A DNA stretch of 64,000 bases from Lachnospiraceae bacterium UBA7196. Lineage in GTDB: Bacteria > Bacillota > Clostridia > Lachnospirales > Lachnospiraceae. Shown here in pieces: positions 46,586-55,433 of the stretch. The stretch spans positions 206,972-270,971 of the forward strand of contig DKUU01000039.1 in assembly GCA_002490835.1 (NCBI GenBank), given 5' to 3'. Within the stretch, counting starts at the first letter, position 1, and the number at the start of each line of letters is the position of its first letter. The notes beneath the pieces are model-generated. The model made no database searches, had not been told where the DNA came from, and was given only the letters and a program-made list of their open reading frames with translations. The position numbers were made by a program, and so were the translations under genes.

Positions 46586-46606
46586 CTCTGTTACTCCATT
46601 TTAAAA

Positions 46607-47575
46607 TTACTGCACCAACGGAAATAATATCTTTTGATTATCTTCTTCATACATGGTTTCCGGCCGCACCACCAAAAAATTTACCATCGAATCCCGCCGC
46701 GCGGCAACATGATCCTGCAGCTGCGCCGCCATCACCGCCACGCTCTGATATCCCATATGAAATTCATTTGGCACGATCAGCACATCGATTAGTTTTTTAT
46801 CAAGATAATAAACATTTTTTTCCGAGCATCCCACCCCGTACAACGGGCAGGACGGCGTTTCCGGTTCCAAAAGATAATCTACCGCCCGCTCCGTCTCATC
46901 GTTTTCCAGCGCGATCAGGATTTCAACGTTTTGCAGCTGTTCTTCCGTAAGCGCTGTCTGCATTACCTCATATTCTCCAATCTCCCAGATAATTTCTGCA
47001 CCGGTTCCCTCCATTTCCTTCAGGAATCCGTCCAGCCGCTGTTTTTGTGACAATCTTTCCTGATTCCCTGACAGGATCCCGATTTTTTTCCCTTGCAGCT
47101 TTTTTTCATCCTCCTTAAGAGATACTGCAATCATCCTGCCCATTTCATAATTGTCCGGTATCACTGCCGGAAATACGCCTTCCGGTTCCACGTCCGTCTC
47201 CACCAGCAGGATATCTACAATTCCGGCGGCTTCCTGCATCTGTGTAAGAAGTTTATCCTTGTCGCTCTCACACATTTGAATGATAATACCCTGCGCGCCG
47301 TTTTCCTTCTCCCTCTCGATCAGCACCTTTTCTTCCTCAAGATCAGGCAGTTCACCGGTCGATACAATATTAAGCTGAACATGATGATCTCTTGCCGCCT
47401 GCTTGAGTCCCTCCCGAAAGGCAAACCAACGGTCGCTGCTGCTGTTATCGACGATCACCGATACCGGATACAGTTTCTCCGGCTGCCTCCGGTTCAGCAT
47501 ACCATAGGAGGCATACGCGATCACGGCAAAAACTACCGCAATCAGGCACCCAAAATAAATTCTGTTTTTGTTCAT
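46607..47575 (-). CDS. Membrane-anchored sugar-binding-like protein
   Basis: The 322-residue product has an uncleaved-looking N-terminal helix (residues about 7-27) without a lipobox. It then has a type I binding-protein fold (VSVIVDNSSSDRWFAFREGL; GAQGIIIQMCE; KIGILSGNQERLSQKQRLDGF). It lies directly downstream of the YesM-like kinase gene. By analogy with binding proteins that partner LytS/YesM-type kinases in clostridia, it may present the sugar to the kinase sensor domain rather than feed the ABC transporter. That role is an inference; the fold and anchor are visible. Confidence 0.75.
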   Translation of the reverse strand: MNKNRIYFGCLIAVVFAVIAYASYGMLNRRQPEKLYPVSVIVDNSSSDRWFAFREGLKQAARDHHVQLNIVSTGELPDLEEEKVLIEREKENGAQGIIIQMCESDKDKLLTQMQEAAGIVDILLVETDVEPEGVFPAVIPDNYEMGRMIAVSLKEDEKKLQGKKIGILSGNQERLSQKQRLDGFLKEMEGTGAEIIWEIGEYEVMQTALTEEQLQNVEILIALENDETERAVDYLLEPETPSCPLYGVGCSEKNVYYLDKKLIDVLIVPNEFHMGYQSVAVMAAQLQDHVAARRDSMVNFLVVRPETMYEEDNQKILFPLVQ

Positions 47576-47586
47576 TTACGTCCCCT

Positions 47587-49422
47587 CTATATCTGCTGCT
47601 TGCCAGCCTCCAGCTTATCTCTTGTCTCCTCCGCATAAGGAACAAACGGCAGATGGATCCGTACCGTAGTTCCCTCATCCGGCGCACTCTCAATCTCCAG
47701 TCCGTATGCCTCGCCAAAGCACAGGCGAATCCGATTATGCACATTGATCAGACCTACCCCCGAGCCGCGTTTGCGCACACGATGACTGTCTTTTAGAAGC
47801 TGACCGACCTCTTCCTCCGGCATACCAAGACCGTTATCCTTCACTTCAATATAAATATCATCATTTTGTTGATACCCTTTTACCAGAATCTCTCCTTCTC
47901 CATCCATATGTTCCACTCCATAATAGATGGCGTTCTCCAAAAGGGGCTGCACCACTAATTTGATCGTACAACAGGACAGAATCTCCGGCGCAATCTCAAA
48001 CGTTACGCGAAAGATATCTTTATAGCGCACCATTTGAATATTCATATAATTTTCCGCATGTTTTAACTCATCCTCCACGCGGATGACTGTTTTCCCGCGG
48101 CTTAAACTGATACGGAATAAACTGGCAAGCTGCGTGACCATGAATACTGCGTCCTGATAGCGTTCCCCCTCGATCATCCACACGATAGAATCCAGCGTAT
48201 TATACAAAAAATGCGGATTGATCTGTGACTGCAGGGCATCCAGCTCGCTCTTTCTCTTTTCTTCCTGTTCCACCAGAATATCCTGCATCATCTGTCTGAT
48301 CTGCGCCACCGTCGCGCGCAGCGCTCTTCCGAGATGTTCTACCTCGATTGGTCCGCCCACGTAAATATCAGAATCAAGGTTTCCTGTTTCCCATTCTTTT
48401 ACGGAATCATTTAATTTTTGCAGCGGCTTGGCAATCTGTCCGGACACAAGCTGATTGATGACAACCAGCGTTAAAAGCGACAGCGCTATCAGCATGATCA
48501 TAAAAAACCGCATATCCTTTAATCCCATCTGAAAAGAGGTCATCGGTGTCACGCTGACGATCTTCCATCCGGTATAGCTGATCGTCTTGACAGTGATCAG
48601 TCTTCTTTCCCCGTCAAACATTTCCTCATGGCTTCCGTCGTCATACCGTACCGCCTCGAGATTATTCTCCTGATATAAGTCCGCATAGATCAGTTTCTGC
48701 TTCGGATGATAGATGATCTCTCCCGCGCTGTCCGTCAAATACAGATATTCCGATGTCTTCGCTTTATTTGCCTTCGACAAGAGCTGCTCGATACTGCTGT
48801 AATTCATATCGACCAGCAAAACGCCCAGCGCGGATTTTCCGTTATTGGTCAGCTCTACCGCACGACTTAATGAGATCACCCAGTAATATCGATAGGAGGG
48901 ATCGTCAAAGAGATTCTGTACATGGGGCGCAGAGAAATGAAAATTCTCCATCTGTCCCATAGCCTCCTGAAACCATTCCCGCTTTGCCGCTTCTGCATTT
49001 TCCTTTTCATTCGCCACGGGAGCAGCGGCAACGAGCTGTCCTTCATTGGTATAGCAGGCAATACTGATCAGATTATCTTTATTGGCCTCATAGAGCAGAT
49101 TCATCTCCACGCCCATGCTCTCATAGCCCAGATCCTTGTCCTTGATCACAGAATAGTACATGGCATCGGAAATACGACGCATATTGCGCAGATAATCTTC
49201 CAGATTGATGGCTGCCTGATTAAGCACCTGTTCCGTCCGTTCAATCGTAATATCCTTCGTCTTATTTACAAATTGCTGGTAAAGCATAATACTCAAAAAA
49301 CATACGCTGCACACAGATATGATCGTGAAGGAAATAGATATGGTCATCTGAATGCTGTAAGACCGGCGCCTGCTCTCATATTTACTTTTCTTATTGGAAA
49401 AAATTTTTCTTGCCCTGTTCAC
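47587..49422 (-). CDS. YesM-like sensor histidine kinase
   Basis: The 611-residue protein has helices at about 27-48 and 305-325 flanking a large extracytoplasmic double-Cache-like sensor. A HAMP domain follows, then the His_kinase family motif QINPHFLYNTLDSI with its phospho-histidine, and an ATPase domain ending in GSGVGLINVHNRI. This is the LytS/YesM class that pairs with AraC-type YesN regulators and often controls sugar transport. Its start overlaps the regulator stop by 4 bp (ATGA). A membrane-anchored sugar-binding protein is encoded 11 bp downstream, a likely sensing partner. Confidence 0.9.
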   Translation of the reverse strand: MNRARKIFSNKKSKYESRRRSYSIQMTISISFTIISVCSVCFLSIMLYQQFVNKTKDITIERTEQVLNQAAINLEDYLRNMRRISDAMYYSVIKDKDLGYESMGVEMNLLYEANKDNLISIACYTNEGQLVAAAPVANEKENAEAAKREWFQEAMGQMENFHFSAPHVQNLFDDPSYRYYWVISLSRAVELTNNGKSALGVLLVDMNYSSIEQLLSKANKAKTSEYLYLTDSAGEIIYHPKQKLIYADLYQENNLEAVRYDDGSHEEMFDGERRLITVKTISYTGWKIVSVTPMTSFQMGLKDMRFFMIMLIALSLLTLVVINQLVSGQIAKPLQKLNDSVKEWETGNLDSDIYVGGPIEVEHLGRALRATVAQIRQMMQDILVEQEEKRKSELDALQSQINPHFLYNTLDSIVWMIEGERYQDAVFMVTQLASLFRISLSRGKTVIRVEDELKHAENYMNIQMVRYKDIFRVTFEIAPEILSCCTIKLVVQPLLENAIYYGVEHMDGEGEILVKGYQQNDDIYIEVKDNGLGMPEEEVGQLLKDSHRVRKRGSGVGLINVHNRIRLCFGEAYGLEIESAPDEGTTVRIHLPFVPYAEETRDKLEAGKQQI

Positions 49423-51029
49423 ATCTGTTCCCGCTTACTCATCTTATATCTCGATGGCGACACACCGAACTTCTTTTTGAATACATAACTGAAATAATTG
49501 GGATCGGAGTATCCCACCTTCTCCGCTACAATATAAGTTTTCTCATCCTGCTCCAAAAGAAGTTCTTCCGCTTTCTCCATTCTACAGTCTGTCAAATAAT
49601 TAATAAACGTTTTTCCTGTATCTTTTTTAAATAAAGTGGAAAAATATGCCGTGCTGACGCCCAGATTCCGGCATATAGTCTCTACGGAAAGATTCTGCTC
49701 CCCGTAATGCTCGTGCACATATTCGACCGCCTTTTCCACAAAGGATTTCTCCGTATCATCCCTTTCGCTATAAGCCATATCCTGCATCCTGCCGGTGACT
49801 TCAAGCAGCCAGCTTTTTAATTCTTCCGGCGATTCTATCTGCATGGCATGTCCGTAAATATCCTGCTGCTTTTCAAATATTTTTTCCATGTTGATCTTAC
49901 TTCTGCAAAAACGGAACGCCTCTGTGATAAAAGTCATCACAAAGATTCGATATTTCATTATCGAAGAAGAATTTTGAACGAGATGTTTTACCCCTTCCGT
50001 CACCGCCTGCTCCAGCTTTTCCCGATCTCCCAACCTGATCTCCCGGATGATCTTCTTAATGCTTTCACTTTCCTCCCACCCATCTTCTTTTTCTTTATAG
50101 GGATCGGTTTCCGCAATATTAATAGCCCGCCCGGAGCCATACAGCACCCGATAAGAAACGGCGTGTCTTGCGCTTTCATAAGAAACGGACAATTCTTCCA
50201 TCGCACCGCACATATAACCGATGCCGGCAGTAACGGTAATTCCGCAGGCGCGTTTGGCAAGCTTACAAAATTTATCCAACGCATCCGTATATCCTGCGCC
50301 CGCATTTTTCTCATCCGCAATCGCAGTGATCAGGATCACATCCCCCAGATATACGAAAATCCTGCTGTCCCAATTTTTCTGCAGCTGCTCTTCCGCCAGA
50401 CGTTTCACGGAAATCGCCGCCAAAGAGGAATCCATCTGCTCCGGAAGGGTTGTCCTGCTGATATGCAGGACCGTCACGATATAGGCCGCCTTCCCCCATT
50501 GAATCTGGTAATTACGCATTCCCTCTTCAATCTGCTCCTGCGTCAGTCTCCCCTCCAGCAGTGCGATATAAAAATTTTCCTGCAGCACCGGCAGGCTTTC
50601 CAGATAATACTGCCGCAGTTTATCGACATTGCGCCTTTCATCCAGCTCCCTGTCCAGATCCGTTTTGATGCGCTCAAACACTTCCCGCAGCTCTTTCTCA
50701 TTAACGGGCTTTAAAATATATTCCGTAGCTTCAATCTTGATCGCTTCTTTGGCATATTCAAACTCATCAAAGCCGGAAAAAATAATGATCTTTATTTTCT
50801 GATAGGCCTCTTTCAGCTTCCTGCTCAATGTAAGACCGTCCATATAGGGCATCTTGATATCCGTCATCACAACATCGGGCTGCAGCTCCTCCGCCATTTC
50901 CAAAGCCTCCACGCCGTTATGTGCATAGCCGACAATATGAAACCCCATACCTTCCCAATCCAATTTTTTAATAATGATCTGACAGACCTCTTTTTCGTCA
51001 TCCACCAACAGAACGTTATACTGAGCCAT
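49419..51029 (-). CDS. YesN-like response regulator with AraC DNA-binding domain
   Basis: The 536-residue protein begins with a receiver domain (acidic pair in LVDDEKE, phospho-Asp in VMTDIKMPYMDG, Lys in LKPVNEKEL). It has a long middle region and ends with two AraC-type helix-turn-helix motifs (NLSVETICRNLGVSTAYFS; KVGYSDPNYFSYVFKKKFG). Its kinase is encoded downstream, overlapping by 4 bp. It most likely activates the mglB promoter upstream of this operon when sugar is present. A good AAGGAG ribosome-binding site precedes the ATG. Confidence 0.9.
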   Translation of the reverse strand: MAQYNVLLVDDEKEVCQIIIKKLDWEGMGFHIVGYAHNGVEALEMAEELQPDVVMTDIKMPYMDGLTLSRKLKEAYQKIKIIIFSGFDEFEYAKEAIKIEATEYILKPVNEKELREVFERIKTDLDRELDERRNVDKLRQYYLESLPVLQENFYIALLEGRLTQEQIEEGMRNYQIQWGKAAYIVTVLHISRTTLPEQMDSSLAAISVKRLAEEQLQKNWDSRIFVYLGDVILITAIADEKNAGAGYTDALDKFCKLAKRACGITVTAGIGYMCGAMEELSVSYESARHAVSYRVLYGSGRAINIAETDPYKEKEDGWEESESIKKIIREIRLGDREKLEQAVTEGVKHLVQNSSSIMKYRIFVMTFITEAFRFCRSKINMEKIFEKQQDIYGHAMQIESPEELKSWLLEVTGRMQDMAYSERDDTEKSFVEKAVEYVHEHYGEQNLSVETICRNLGVSTAYFSTLFKKDTGKTFINYLTDCRMEKAEELLLEQDEKTYIVAEKVGYSDPNYFSYVFKKKFGVSPSRYKMSKREQM

Positions 51030-51066
51030 CTTGCCGTTCTCCTTCTCATACTACCTATGATCCATC

Positions 51067-51390
51067 CTATCCGCCGTATCGTCGTTCCATACGGCGCCAC
51101 AAGATCCCCATGAGCAGAGCAGCCGCTATAAACTCTATAAGCGCCACATAGACATTTACACACAAAAGAAATGCCATCCCCAATGCCGCAAATGCCAAAA
51201 ACAAAATCAGCGCGCCTGCCCATTTTGTGTACATTACCTCGTCCTTCACCGGCGGTTTATCCTTTCCCCTGATTGCGGAAATGTCTTTTTTGACCAATAC
51301 CCTCACGCCGTAATAGGCAAAAACCGCAGCCAACAATAAAGGAATCCCCGCGATCTCTAAAAAACTGCTTCCTTCCATAGTTACCTCCAT
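51067..51390 (-). CDS. Small membrane protein, unknown function
   Basis: This 107-residue protein has three hydrophobic helices (about 12-32, 58-76, 78-98), with a positively charged cytoplasmic loop between the first two and a basic C-terminus. I do not recognise the family. It sits between mglC and the response regulator on the same strand, although an apparent terminator (51414-51440) separates it from mglC. It may be a membrane partner of the two-component system, but nothing in the sequence shows it. Confidence 0.6.
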   Translation of the reverse strand: MEVTMEGSSFLEIAGIPLLLAAVFAYYGVRVLVKKDISAIRGKDKPPVKDEVMYTKWAGALILFLAFAALGMAFLLCVNVYVALIEFIAAALLMGILWRRMERRYGG

Positions 51391-51407
51391 ATGCGAACCT
51401 GCGCATT

Positions 51408-51440
51408 TAAAACAGCGGCCGAAGGATACCTCCGGCCGCT
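51408..51440 (-). terminator. Terminator after mglC
   Basis: On the minus strand, AGCGGCCG (51433-51440) pairs perfectly with CGGCCGCT (51414-51421), with inner AGG/CCT pairing, followed by GTTTTAAAT. It probably stops or thins transcription between mglC and the regulator genes. Confidence 0.65.
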
Positions 51441-51452
51441 ATGCAAATCCTA

Positions 51453-52442
51453 TTATTTCTTAGCGATGTATTTTCTGATATCCAGCGAAATTGCTACAAA
51501 GATAACGATACCGATCGCTATGTACTGCGCATTTGCGTCTACGCCGAGGTACTGAAGCGCTACCTTTAGAAGCTCAAAGACCGTCACACCGATCACTGCC
51601 GAACTGACTCTTCCCCGGCCGCCTGTGACGGACACGCCGCCGATGGTACAGGCTGCGATCGCCTCCATCTCATAACCGTACCCCAGTGCCACCGAAGCAC
51701 CGCCTGACTTTGCGCCCAGCATGAATCCGGCAAGTCCGTACATCGCCGCCGCCTTCATGTAGATCAGGATCAATGTCAGTTTCACCGGTACGCCGGCCAC
51801 TTCCGCCGCCTGCATATTGCCGCCGATCGCATACATATATTTGCCATGGCGCGTCATATTGAAAATAAACCATGTGATCGCCGCCACGATAATGGCTATC
51901 CATATCAGATAATTGATGCCCAGAAACTTCCCGCTGCCGATATCCGTATAGGCCTTCACATATCCGCCGAGCGGCGTTGCCTTCGTATAGATCATGGAAA
52001 TACCGTATACAATCTCCATCATGGCCAGCGTCGCAATAAAGGGCGGTACGCTTAGATATGCAATGAAAAATCCCGTAACCGATCCAAACAATGCGCAGAT
52101 CACCATCACGATCACCATTACAAGCAAGGGATTGAGCGGTTCCATATCCGGAAAAAACTTGTTGGAATAATCCATCTTCTGCAGTAGCGTACCCGCGATA
52201 CAGCCGCCAAAACCGATCATACGACCTGCGGACAGATCGCAGCCGGCGGTGATTACGCAGCCGGCAATTCCTAATGCGATGACCAGTCTTGCACTGATGT
52301 TCATCAAAATATTCATCAGGTTATTCGTGGTAAAGAAATTGTCCGAGGTAAAACCGGTGTAAATAACTAGAACAAACATAACGATGATAACACCGTTGTT
52401 GATAAAAAAGTCATTGATTTTCTTTTTATTGATCTTTCCCAT
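51453..52442 (-). CDS. mglC: Galactose/methyl-galactoside-type ABC permease
   Basis: The 329-residue permease of the BPD_transp_2 family has eight to ten helices. Family signatures include GIAGCVITAGCDLSAGRMIG and the EAIAACTIGGVSVTGGRGRV loop that contacts the ATPase. It follows mglA by 18 bp in an mglBAC order identical to the enterobacterial galactose system. The start ATG lies after a GGAGG-like site. It should form the membrane channel for galactose, glucose or methyl-galactoside; the closely related ribose-type family cannot be fully excluded. Confidence 0.88.
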   Translation of the reverse strand: MGKINKKKINDFFINNGVIIVMFVLVIYTGFTSDNFFTTNNLMNILMNISARLVIALGIAGCVITAGCDLSAGRMIGFGGCIAGTLLQKMDYSNKFFPDMEPLNPLLVMVIVMVICALFGSVTGFFIAYLSVPPFIATLAMMEIVYGISMIYTKATPLGGYVKAYTDIGSGKFLGINYLIWIAIIVAAITWFIFNMTRHGKYMYAIGGNMQAAEVAGVPVKLTLILIYMKAAAMYGLAGFMLGAKSGGASVALGYGYEMEAIAACTIGGVSVTGGRGRVSSAVIGVTVFELLKVALQYLGVDANAQYIAIGIVIFVAISLDIRKYIAKK

Positions 52443-52460
52443 ATTCGTATCCTCCCACCG

Positions 52461-53969
52461 TCAGAACTGTGTTGCAAATGCCATCACTTTTTCCTGTGTC
52501 ATGTCTTCCCGGTCGCCAAGCTCACCTGTCAATTTCCCATTACACATGACACAGATCCTGTCCGCCATACCCAAAAGCTCCGGCATTTCCGAAGATATCA
52601 TGATAATTGCCTTGCCCTGTTTCGCAAGCGATCTCATGATCTCATAGATCTCATGCTTCGCTCCCACATCGATACCGCGGGTCGGCTCATCCATGATCAA
52701 AATATCCGGATCGTTTGCCAGCCATCTGGATACGATCACCTTCTGCTGATTACCACCCGACAGATTCGATATATGCTGCTTCATACTGGGGGTCTTAATT
52801 TTCAGCATCTGGATGCTGTCATCTACGATTTTATTTATTTTCTTATGGTCAAGAATAAATTTTGCCAGCAGGTTCTTCTTGTAGACGGAAACGCCCACAT
52901 TATCTTTCACGGAAAGACAGCCGAAAATACCGTTTCCCCGGCGATCCTCCGTAATCAGTCCAACCCCTGCGTTCATGGCGTCGATTGGATGCTTGATCTT
53001 AACCTTGTTCCCATGAATGAAAATCTCGCCAGAAGCCACATTGCGGATTCCAAAAATACCTTCCATCAGCTCCGTCCGCTGCGCGCCTACCAATCCACCA
53101 AAACCAAGGATCTCTCCTTTGCGGAGCGTAAAACTGACATCCTGAAAAGAATTGCTGTGAATGGAACACAGATTCTTTACCTCCATAACGACCTCGCCCA
53201 CATCCTGCGCTTTCTCCGGATAGATATTAGTAAGTTCACGTCCTACCATCTTTTCTATGATCTGGTCCGTGGTGAGCTCATCCGCCCGCCATGTCCCTAC
53301 ATAAGTACCGTCCCGCATGACCGTGATATCGTCGGCGATCCGCTTAATCTCATCCATCTTATGAGAAATATATACCATGGTGACGCCCTTATCCCGCAGA
53401 TCGTTCATAATGCGAAACAACGCTTCCACCTCATTGTCCGATAGAGACGAGGTGGGCTCATCAAAAATAACGACTTTCGCCTGCTGCGATACGGCTTTCG
53501 CGATCTCGACAGACTGCATCTGCCCGATGGAAAGCGTACCAAGCTGCGCTTTAGCCGGAAAATCCATCTTCACTTCCTGCAGCCACATCTCCGTATCCGC
53601 ATACAGTTTTTTATGGTCAATCACCTGTAAAGGCCCGAATTTTTTGACGGGAAACCTGCCAAGATAGAGATTTTCCCCCACACTTCTTGCCAGTACAGGC
53701 TGTAACTCCTGATGCACCATGGCGATACCGTGTTTCATTGCTTCATCAGGGTTTCCGATCTCAATTTTCTGCCCATCCAGAATGATCTCTCCCGCATCCA
53801 TTTTATAAATACCAAAAAGGCATTTCATCAGCGTGGATTTCCCCGCTCCGTTTTCACCCATCAGAGCATGGACCGTACCCGGTCGAAGTGACAGCTGCAC
53901 ATTGTCCAGCGCTTTTACACCCGGGAACGACTTACAGATTCCCTTAAGCTCCAGTTTATAGTCAGCCAT
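52461..53969 (-). CDS. mglA: Sugar ABC transporter ATPase (two-domain, MglA-type)
   Basis: The 502-residue protein has two ABC domains. The first carries Walker A GENGAGKST, signature LSIGQMQ and Walker B VIFDEPTSSL. The second has the degenerate Walker A VGAQRTE typical of RbsA/MglA/XylG, then signature NLSGGNQQKVIVSRWL and Walker B ILIMDEPTRGID. It energises import through MglC. It starts after a terminator hairpin that likely lowers its expression relative to mglB. A GGAGGGG site precedes the ATG. Confidence 0.9.
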   Translation of the reverse strand: MADYKLELKGICKSFPGVKALDNVQLSLRPGTVHALMGENGAGKSTLMKCLFGIYKMDAGEIILDGQKIEIGNPDEAMKHGIAMVHQELQPVLARSVGENLYLGRFPVKKFGPLQVIDHKKLYADTEMWLQEVKMDFPAKAQLGTLSIGQMQSVEIAKAVSQQAKVVIFDEPTSSLSDNEVEALFRIMNDLRDKGVTMVYISHKMDEIKRIADDITVMRDGTYVGTWRADELTTDQIIEKMVGRELTNIYPEKAQDVGEVVMEVKNLCSIHSNSFQDVSFTLRKGEILGFGGLVGAQRTELMEGIFGIRNVASGEIFIHGNKVKIKHPIDAMNAGVGLITEDRRGNGIFGCLSVKDNVGVSVYKKNLLAKFILDHKKINKIVDDSIQMLKIKTPSMKQHISNLSGGNQQKVIVSRWLANDPDILIMDEPTRGIDVGAKHEIYEIMRSLAKQGKAIIMISSEMPELLGMADRICVMCNGKLTGELGDREDMTQEKVMAFATQF

Positions 53970-53999
53970 GTTACCCCTCCTTCTATACCTTCTTCCTAT

Positions 54000-54040
54000 A
54001 AAAAAGCAGGGTGCGGGCGCGCCAGCGCATCACCCGCACC
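54000..54040 (-). terminator. Terminator/attenuator between mglB and mglA
   Basis: The minus strand has GGTGCGGG (54033-54040) paired with CCCGCACC (54010-54017), 15-base loop, then CTGC and a T-run (54000-54005). A partial terminator here would yield more binding protein than ATPase and permease. Confidence 0.75.
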
Positions 54041-54075
54041 TTGTACTAACTATCAGATGTTGACTGATCCAAAGG

Positions 54076-55197
54076 TTATTTCACCATATCCAGCACTTCC
54101 TGTGCCTTATCCTGCGTCACCTTCACATAGTCACAACCGATATAATGCTCATTGCCTGCGCCTGTCAGATAATTGATAGCCGCATCTGCCGCACTGTGAG
54201 ACTGTGAGAAGTGATCGTTAAATACGGTGCCTGTCATAGTTCCTGCCAATACATTCTCAAGCGCCTCGGACAGAGCGTCCACACCTACCAGATAGATATC
54301 CTGACCAACCGTGCGGCCTGCTGCCTCGATCGCCTGTAATGCGCCGAGAGCCATAGCGTCATTGTTACAGAAGACTACTTCCACATCGTTACCGTACTGT
54401 GCAAGCGCATTTGCCACGATAGACTGCGCCTGATCCTGCTGCCAGTTACCAACCTGATCGCTTAAGCACTCAACCTCTAAACCTGCATCGGTAAGAGCTT
54501 TGACAGAGAACTCGGTACGATACTGTGCGTCAACGTTCTCCGGATCGCCCTCTACCATGATGTAGTCTACCTTACCGTTGCCGTTCATATCAACCTTCTC
54601 CAAACCAAGGTCTACGATCATCTCACCCTGAAAAGTACCGGACTGACGTGCGTCGCAGCCTACATAAGTAACATTCCAGTCATTGTCAGCCCATCTCTTC
54701 TCTTCGTCCTCTCCGGGCTCACGGTTGATATATACCAGAGGGATGTTCGCCGCTACGACCTTATCCGTGATGGTCTCTGCAGAAGAGGAATTCACCGGAT
54801 TGATGATCAGTACATCAACGCCCTCTGCGATGAAGTTATCGATCTGTCCGGACTGTGTCGCCTGATCGTTTGCGCCGTCAACGATCTTGATGTTATCTTT
54901 GCTGAAGCCCTGCGCGATCAGATAATTCTCAAGCTCAGTGCGGAACAATGTCATGAAGTTATCGGAAAACTGATAAATACATACGCCTACCTTCATGTCT
55001 GCAAGGCTGCCGGATGCTTCCGCCGCAGGCGCTTCCGCATCAGCCGCAGAGGTGTCCGCTGCCGGTGCTTCCGTATTCGCTGCCGGCGTATTATCCGCTG
55101 CCGGTGCAGATGCGGGCGTCTCTTTGTTGCCGCAGCCCATCATCAGGGTCGCGATCATTGCCGTTGCCATCATAATACTCAATACTCTCTTTTTCAT
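54076..55197 (-). CDS. mglB: Galactose/glucose-binding lipoprotein
   Basis: The 373-residue product has a lipobox MMGC (Cys22) and an Ala/Pro/Thr-rich linker (about 25-66) tethering the domain. The sugar-binding fold matches MglB: VGVCIYQFSDNFMTLFR, INPVNSSSAETI, and a calcium loop DMNGNGKVDY. A later CNNDAMALGALQAIEAAG holds the canonical NNDxMA sugar contact. It captures galactose or glucose outside the membrane for MglAC. A TATAAT box with a weak -35 lies about 40 bp upstream, and GGGAGG precedes the ATG. Confidence 0.88.
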   Translation of the reverse strand: MKKRVLSIMMATAMIATLMMGCGNKETPASAPAADNTPAANTEAPAADTSAADAEAPAAEASGSLADMKVGVCIYQFSDNFMTLFRTELENYLIAQGFSKDNIKIVDGANDQATQSGQIDNFIAEGVDVLIINPVNSSSAETITDKVVAANIPLVYINREPGEDEEKRWADNDWNVTYVGCDARQSGTFQGEMIVDLGLEKVDMNGNGKVDYIMVEGDPENVDAQYRTEFSVKALTDAGLEVECLSDQVGNWQQDQAQSIVANALAQYGNDVEVVFCNNDAMALGALQAIEAAGRTVGQDIYLVGVDALSEALENVLAGTMTGTVFNDHFSQSHSAADAAINYLTGAGNEHYIGCDYVKVTQDKAQEVLDMVK

Positions 55198-55237
55198 ATT
55201 TTACCTCCCTATATTGTTTTTGAACTGTTGCATTGTT

Positions 55238-55277
55238 ATTATAGCAATCAGAAAATACGAAAAACATAGAATATTCT
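55238..55277 (-). promoter_or_regulatory. Putative mglB promoter region
   Basis: A minus-strand TATAAT (55238-55243) lacks a good -35, as expected for an activator-dependent promoter. A 10-bp palindrome AGAATATTCT (55268-55277) sits just upstream of the -35 position and could be part of a regulator site. No catabolite-repression box was clearly recognised in the 236-bp gap. Confidence 0.4.
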
Positions 55278-55382
55278 TCTGTCTACCTTGAAAATTCTTC
55301 GATTTTTTTGTTTATTTCGCGCATATCCAAGATATTTATTGAAAATTATGTGTGCAGATTGCTACTTTTTGGCATAATCAGC

Positions 55383-55417
55383 AAAAAAAAGAAGAAATCC
55401 TTTGATTGGATCTCTTC
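55383..55417 (-). terminator. Strong terminator after trmL
   Basis: On the minus strand GAAGAGATCC (55408-55417) pairs with GGATTTCTTC (55391-55400), one G-T wobble, 7-base loop, followed by eight T (55383-55390). Confidence 0.85.
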
Positions 55418-55433
55418 CTCTTAATTTTCCGGT

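Noticed and set aside
49848..50714. Plus-strand open frame of about 288 codons antisense to the YesN-like regulator.
   Set aside because: The opposite strand encodes a receiver plus AraC domains with intact motifs; this frame has no start site support.
52653..53444. Plus-strand open frame of about 263 codons antisense to mglA.
   Set aside because: It mirrors a conserved ABC ATPase, and its composition (frequent His, Ile and Arg) indicates a shadow frame.
55198..55433. Catabolite-repression (cre) box upstream of mglB.
   Set aside because: No convincing match to the 14-bp consensus was seen.
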